Origin: Lachnospiraceae bacterium
GTDB taxonomy: Bacteria; Bacillota; Clostridia; Lachnospirales; Lachnospiraceae
Assembly (NCBI GenBank): GCA_910575155.1
Contig: CAJTDX010000004.1
Location: 62,001-126,000 of the forward strand
Reading direction: 5' to 3'
Length of the DNA stretch: 64,000 bases
Each line of letters begins with the position of its first letter. Positions within the stretch are counted from its first letter, which is position 1. Below are positions 60,090-64,000 of the stretch, piece by piece. A model generated the notes under the pieces. It ran no database searches. It was not told where the DNA came from and saw only the letters and a program-made list of their open reading frames with translations. The position numbers were made by a program, and so were the translations under genes.

Positions 60090-61385
60090 ATGAGTGTACA
60101 GGTTGAAAATTTAGAAAAAAATATGGCAAAGCTTACGATTGAACTTCCGGCGGAGGAGTTGGAAAAAGCAATGCAGACTGCTTATATGAAAGAGAGGAGC
60201 AAAATCAGCATTCCGGGGTTCCGTAAGGGCAAGGTGCCGCGAATGATGATTGAGAAAATGTACGGCCCGGAAGTTTTTTTTGAAGAAGCGGCCAATACAT
60301 TGATTACTCAGTCCTATCCGCAGGCTGTGGATGAGTCCGGAATTGAAGTTGTTTCCAGACCTGACATTGACATTACGCAGATTGAAAAGGGAAAAGCTTT
60401 TATTTATACGGCGGAGGTTGCTGTAAAGCCGCAGGTAACGCTTGGCGAGTATAAGGGCGTTACAGTTACCAGGATTGATACCGCAGTGACAGAAGAAGAA
60501 CTCAATGATGAGATTGACAAGGAAAGAAAGAGCAATGCAAGGACCGTTACCGTAGAAGACCGTGCGATTGAAGACGGCGATACGGCGGTGATTGATTTTG
60601 AAGGATTTGTGGACGGCGTTGCTTTTGAAGGCGGAAAGGGCGAGAACCACTCTCTGGTCATTGGTTCCCACTCCTTTATTGATAATTTTGAGGATCAGCT
60701 CATTGGCAAAAATACAGGCGATGAACTGGAAGTGAACGTAACGTTCCCGGAAGAATACCATGCGCCGGAGCTTGCCGGCAGGCCAGCAGTGTTTAAGGTA
60801 AAGATTAATGAGATTAAGACCAACGAACTGCCGGAGCTGGATGATGAGTTTGCTCAGGATGTATCTGAATTTGACACGCTTGAGGAATATAAAGAAGATG
60901 TGAAGAAGAAGCTTGCGGAACGCAAGGAAGAAGAGGCGAGACGCACACAGGAGGACGAAGCTGTCCAGAAGGTTGTGGAAGGCTCACAAATGGAAATTCC
61001 GGATGTAATGGTAAATACACAGGCAGAATCCATGGTAGATGATTTTGCGAACAGGATTTCCCAGCAGGGACTGTCTCTGGAGCAGTATGTGCAGTTCAGC
61101 GGTACTTCGGTAGAACAGATGTTGGAGCAGATGAAGCCGGAAGCGCTGAAACGCATACAGGCTGGTCTGGTATTGGAGGCAGTCGCGGTCAAAGAAGAGA
61201 TCGAGGTGACAGAGGAAGATGTAAACGCTGAGATCACCAGGATGGCGGAACAGTATGGAATGGAGCCGGATACGATGAAAGACTGGATGGGAGAATCCGA
61301 GAAAGAGAATCTGAAAAAGGATCTCGCCGTTCAGAAGGCAGTGAAACTGATTATGGAGTATGTAGAGGAGAAAGATGCAGAATAA
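60090..61385 (+). CDS. tig: Trigger factor
   Basis: Ribosome-bound chaperone and peptidyl-prolyl isomerase. The 431-residue protein has the N-terminal ribosome-binding domain with the signature GFRKGKVPRMMIEKMYG (about residues 43-59), the FKBP-type PPIase domain (about 150-245; AVIDFEGFVDGVAFEGGKGE) and the long helical C-terminal arms. The start is 60090 (MSVQVENLE) after AAGGAGG; an in-frame TTG at 60063 is not needed. The clpP gene begins 12 bases downstream, and the order tig-clpP-clpX-lon links folding and proteolysis as in many Clostridia. A promoter and a long structured leader lie upstream. Confidence 0.97.
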   Translation: MSVQVENLEKNMAKLTIELPAEELEKAMQTAYMKERSKISIPGFRKGKVPRMMIEKMYGPEVFFEEAANTLITQSYPQAVDESGIEVVSRPDIDITQIEKGKAFIYTAEVAVKPQVTLGEYKGVTVTRIDTAVTEEELNDEIDKERKSNARTVTVEDRAIEDGDTAVIDFEGFVDGVAFEGGKGENHSLVIGSHSFIDNFEDQLIGKNTGDELEVNVTFPEEYHAPELAGRPAVFKVKINEIKTNELPELDDEFAQDVSEFDTLEEYKEDVKKKLAERKEEEARRTQEDEAVQKVVEGSQMEIPDVMVNTQAESMVDDFANRISQQGLSLEQYVQFSGTSVEQMLEQMKPEALKRIQAGLVLEAVAVKEEIEVTEEDVNAEITRMAEQYGMEPDTMKDWMGESEKENLKKDLAVQKAVKLIMEYVEEKDAE

Positions 61386-61397
61386 GGAGGAGGTTTC

Positions 61398-61982
61398 ATG
61401 AGTCTAGTACCTTATGTCGTTGAACAAACCAGCAGAGGAGAACGGTCTTACGATATTTATTCCAGACTGTTAAAAGACAGGATTATCTTTCTGGGAGAAG
61501 AAGTGAATGAGACAACTGCAGGACTTGTGGTAGCGCAGCTTCTGTTTCTGGAATCAGAAGATCCGGGAAAGGATATACATCTGTACATCAATTCCCCGGG
61601 CGGCGTGGTAAGCGCGGGGCTTGCAATTTACGATACGATGAATTATATTAAGTGTGATGTGGAGACGATTTGCATCGGACTTGCAGCGAGCATGGGAGCG
61701 TTTCTTCTGGCCGGAGGAACCAAAGGCAAGCGTTTTGCGCTTCCCAATGCGGAGATTATGATTCACCAGCCTTCGGGCGGAGCCAAAGGACAGGCGACAG
61801 ACATACAGATTGCTGCGAATAATATTTTAAATACCAAGAAACGGTTGAATACTATTTTATCAGAAAACACAGGACAGCCATATGAAGTGATTGCTGCCGA
61901 TACTGAGCGGGATAATTATATGTCCGCGGAAGAAGCAAAAGAATATGGGCTGATTGATGGTGTGATTACGAACAGAAAGTAA
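61398..61982 (+). CDS. clpP: ATP-dependent Clp protease proteolytic subunit
   Basis: Serine peptidase subunit that forms the two-ring chamber. 194 residues. The catalytic serine lies in [14 protein letters not shown] (Ser98) and the histidine in [13 protein letters not shown] (His123). [18 protein letters not shown] and [15 protein letters not shown] are the usual family blocks. AAGGAGG is at the expected distance before the ATG. It follows tig by 12 bases and precedes clpX by 67 bases containing a hairpin. Confidence 0.98.
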   Translation: MSLVPYVVEQTSRGERSYDIYSRLLKDRIIFLGEEVNETTAGLVVAQLLFLESEDPGKDIHLYINSPGGVVSAGLAIYDTMNYIKCDVETICIGLAASMGAFLLAGGTKGKRFALPNAEIMIHQPSGGAKGQATDIQIAANNILNTKKRLNTILSENTGQPYEVIAADTERDNYMSAEEAKEYGLIDGVITNRK

Positions 61983-61985
61983 GAT

Positions 61986-62020
61986 AAGGGGGACAGCGAG
62001 CATATGCTACTGTCCCTTTT
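61986..62020 (+). terminator. Hairpin between clpP and clpX
   Basis: aagggggacag (61986-61996) pairs with ctgtccctt (62010-62018) with one bulged G around a 13-base loop, then tttt running to 62020. It is a likely partial terminator that would lower clpX relative to clpP, or a processing site. Confidence 0.6.
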
Positions 62021-62049
62021 AAGGAATTTTAAGGAAACGGGAGGTAAAT

Positions 62050-63315
62050 ATGGCCGGAAGATTTGAAGACAGAATACGCTGTTCCTTCTGTGGCAAGACC
62101 GATGGTCAGGTTCGTAAACTGATTGCCGGACCCAGCGGTGCGTATATCTGTGATGAATGTGTGGATATTTGTGCAGAGATCATTGAAGAGGAACTGGAAG
62201 AAGAATTGGAAGAGGAAGAAGTTGTTGAGGAAGATACAGATGAAATCAACCTTCTGACTCCTGTGGAGATGAAGAAATTTTTAGATGATTATGTGATCGG
62301 TCAGGAAGAGGCGAAGAAAGTACTCTCAGTAGCCGTTTACAATCATTATAAGAGGATTTTTGCGCCTCAGGATCTGGGCGTGGAACTGCAAAAGAGCAAT
62401 ATTCTGATGCTGGGGCCGACCGGATGCGGCAAGACGCTTCTGGCACAGACGCTGGCGCGGGTATTGAACGTGCCCTTTGCCATTGCGGACGCCACAACTT
62501 TGACGGAGGCAGGTTATGTGGGTGAGGATGTGGAAAATATCCTGCTGAAAATTATCCAGGCGGCAGACGGAGATATCCAGCGCGCCCAACGGGGAATTAT
62601 CTATGTGGATGAGATTGACAAGATTACCAGAAAATCTGAGAATCCTTCCATCACCCGCGATGTGTCCGGCGAGGGCGTACAGCAGGCATTGCTGAAGATT
62701 TTAGAGGGAACCGTGGCAAGCGTTCCGCCTCAGGGAGGCAGGAAGCATCCGCAGCAGGAGCTGCTTTCCATTGATACCACCAATATTTTATTTATCTGCG
62801 GCGGCGCCTTTGAGGGTCTGGATAAGATTGTAGAAAGCAGAATGGATCAGAAATCCATGGGATTTAATGCAGAGATTGCAGATAAACGGGAGAAAAATGT
62901 CGGCTTGATTTTAAAGAAGGTGCTTCCGCAGGATCTTGTGAAATTTGGGATGATCCCGGAATTTGTGGGACGTGTTCCCGTAACGGTTTCTCTGGACGCG
63001 CTGGATAAGGATGCGCTGGTACGAATCCTCAAGGAGCCTAAAAATTCTCTGATTCGCCAGTATGTGGCATTGTTCAGCATGGACGGCGTGGAGCTTACCT
63101 TTGATGAAGAAGCAATTGAAGCGATTGCGGAAAAGTCTGTGAAACGGAAAACCGGTGCGCGCGGACTGCGTGCGATTGTGGAAAAGGCGCTGATGGATCT
63201 GATGTACCGCGTGCCTTCCGATACGTCTATCACAAGCTGCAGAATTACAAAAGAAGTGATAGAGGAAAACAAAGAGATTGAAATTATGTATGGCAAAGAG
63301 AGTAAATCTGCCTGA
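62050..63315 (+). CDS. clpX: ATP-dependent Clp protease ATPase subunit ClpX
   Basis: Unfoldase that feeds substrates to ClpP. 421 residues. The N-terminal zinc-binding domain has [20 protein letters not shown] with two Cys pairs (CSFC and CDEC). An acidic linker ([12 protein letters not shown]) is followed by the AAA+ core: Walker [15 protein letters not shown], Walker [12 protein letters not shown], the pore loop with GYVG in [10 protein letters not shown], the sensor segment and the IGF-like ClpP-binding loop in the middle part. It is preceded by a GGGAGG site after the intergenic hairpin and followed after 11 bases by lon. No unusual features. Confidence 0.98.
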   Translation: MAGRFEDRIRCSFCGKTDGQVRKLIAGPSGAYICDECVDICAEIIEEELEEELEEEEVVEEDTDEINLLTPVEMKKFLDDYVIGQEEAKKVLSVAVYNHYKRIFAPQDLGVELQKSNILMLGPTGCGKTLLAQTLARVLNVPFAIADATTLTEAGYVGEDVENILLKIIQAADGDIQRAQRGIIYVDEIDKITRKSENPSITRDVSGEGVQQALLKILEGTVASVPPQGGRKHPQQELLSIDTTNILFICGGAFEGLDKIVESRMDQKSMGFNAEIADKREKNVGLILKKVLPQDLVKFGMIPEFVGRVPVTVSLDALDKDALVRILKEPKNSLIRQYVALFSMDGVELTFDEEAIEAIAEKSVKRKTGARGLRAIVEKALMDLMYRVPSDTSITSCRITKEVIEENKEIEIMYGKESKSA

Positions 63316-63326
63316 GGAGAGAAATT

Positions 63327-64000
63327 ATGAGTGAAGAATACAGAAAGGTTCCGGCAGTGGCACTTCGGGGAATGACGATTCTCCCTGGTATGGTGGCACA
63401 TTTTGACGTGAGCAGAAACAGATCCATCAAGGCATTGGAAAATGCCATGGTAGAGGATCAGACAGTATTTCTGATCACTCAGAAAAGCGTTGATAAGGAA
63501 GAACCGGAGAAGGCGGATTTATATCAAATCGGGGTTCTTGCCGTCATAAAGCAGGTCATCAAGCTTCAGAATAATGTGGTCCGCGTGCTGGTGGAAGGTG
63601 AAACCCGTGCGCGGCTTATGGAGCTTGTGGCAGAAGAATGTCTTTTTGCAGAGGTTCAGGCGCTGGAGCAGGAAGAGGAAGCGCTGCCGGCAGAAATGCA
63701 GGAGGCGATGCTCAGAGGGGTACAGGAGACTTTTGGACGTTACTGCAGACTGAATCCCAAACCGGGCAAGGAGCTGGCAAAGCAGATTCTGGATATGCAG
63801 GATTTATGCAGGCTTCTTGATTATGTGGGAAATAATCTTCCGGTGGGGTTCGAGGCAAAGCAGAAGCTGCTGGAGGCGGGAAGTCTCCAGGAGAGGTATG
63901 AGGAATTGATGCTCATACTGCTGAATGAGATTAATATTATTCAGATTAAAACAGAATTCCAGAGCAAGGTGAAGGAAAAAGTAGATAAGAACCAGAAAGA
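63327..64000 (+). CDS. lon: Lon protease, N-terminal part (cut by window edge)
   Basis: Start MSEEYRKVPAVALRGMTILP is the usual LAN (substrate-recognition) domain entry, followed by VRVLVEGETRARLMEL and helical NIIQIKTEFQSKVKEKVDKN. The frame stays open to position 64000 without a stop; 224 codons are present and the AAA+ and Ser-Lys protease domains lie beyond the edge. GAGGAG precedes the ATG 11 bases after clpX. The position after clpX is the common one in Clostridia. Confidence 0.95.
   Translation, partial: MSEEYRKVPAVALRGMTILPGMVAHFDVSRNRSIKALENAMVEDQTVFLITQKSVDKEEPEKADLYQIGVLAVIKQVIKLQNNVVRVLVEGETRARLMELVAEECLFAEVQALEQEEEALPAEMQEAMLRGVQETFGRYCRLNPKPGKELAKQILDMQDLCRLLDYVGNNLPVGFEAKQKLLEAGSLQERYEELMLILLNEINIIQIKTEFQSKVKEKVDKNQK

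Overview
The window looks like a chromosome segment of a spore-forming, carbohydrate-degrading gut anaerobe of the Clostridia, most likely family Lachnospiraceae. The basis is: an alpha/beta SASP gene and a PdaA-type cortex deacetylase (sporulation), the order tig-clpP-clpX-lon, strong GGAGG ribosome-binding sites, two ECF sigma/DUF4179 anti-sigma pairs, YesMN-style two-component regulators, Rpn-type PD-(D/E)XK proteins with REEG-repeat tails, and huge secreted glycosidases ending in lysine-rich wall-type modules. This is inference from gene content; no 16S gene or taxonomic marker search was possible. There are no rRNA, tRNA, CRISPR or intact insertion-sequence genes.

Layout. 1-6580: a chemoreceptor cut by the left edge (minus), then a MacAB-like ABC export operon with two different HlyD-type adaptors around one ATPase, followed by the FtsX-type permease. 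6638-10060: a seryl-tRNA synthetase with archaeal-looking motifs 2 and 3, an unknown membrane-anchored protein and an FtsW/RodA/SpoVE-family polymerase. 10208-16191: an acyl-CoA ligase, then a coenzyme A pathway operon (PanG-like ketopantoate reductase, panB, panC, panD, coaBC) behind a good promoter. 16330-22733: two unknown genes and carAB with a clear promoter and an attenuator-like leader. 22734-28480: an accessory stretch of small or decayed reading frames, an ECF sigma/anti-sigma pair (minus), a macro-domain deacetylase, a TetR/membrane-protein pair and an Rpn-type nuclease.

28627-36056: a carbohydrate locus with a divergent solute-binding protein, a membrane-bound AraC regulator and a domain-permuted GH3 glycosidase. 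36254-40534: a second ECF/anti-sigma pair, a CYTH protein, a second Rpn-like gene followed by a decayed duplicate of its own 3' end, and the SASP. 40870-42201: a YgjP-like metallopeptidase and a DJ-1/PfpI protein. 42252-54088: response regulator, sensor kinase and lipoprotein binding protein in overlapping frames, then a 2361-residue GH2 enzyme, which reads as a sense-and-degrade unit for an extracellular glycan. 54239-59778: PdaA, a decayed intergenic stretch, a hybrid histidine kinase with two receiver domains and a DRE-TIM aldolase-like enzyme. 59779-64000: a structured-RNA candidate with 6S-like architecture, then tig, clpP, clpX and the start of lon.

The most interesting points are the 6S-like RNA upstream of tig, matching candidate ECF promoters with identical geometry in front of both sigma/anti-sigma operons, the double-adaptor exporter with an extra domain where the adaptor coiled-coil tip should be, the sensor-plus-binding-protein operon next to the giant GH2 enzyme, and the archaeal-type SerRS. 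Promoters, hairpins and starts were read by eye; no homology or folding program was run.
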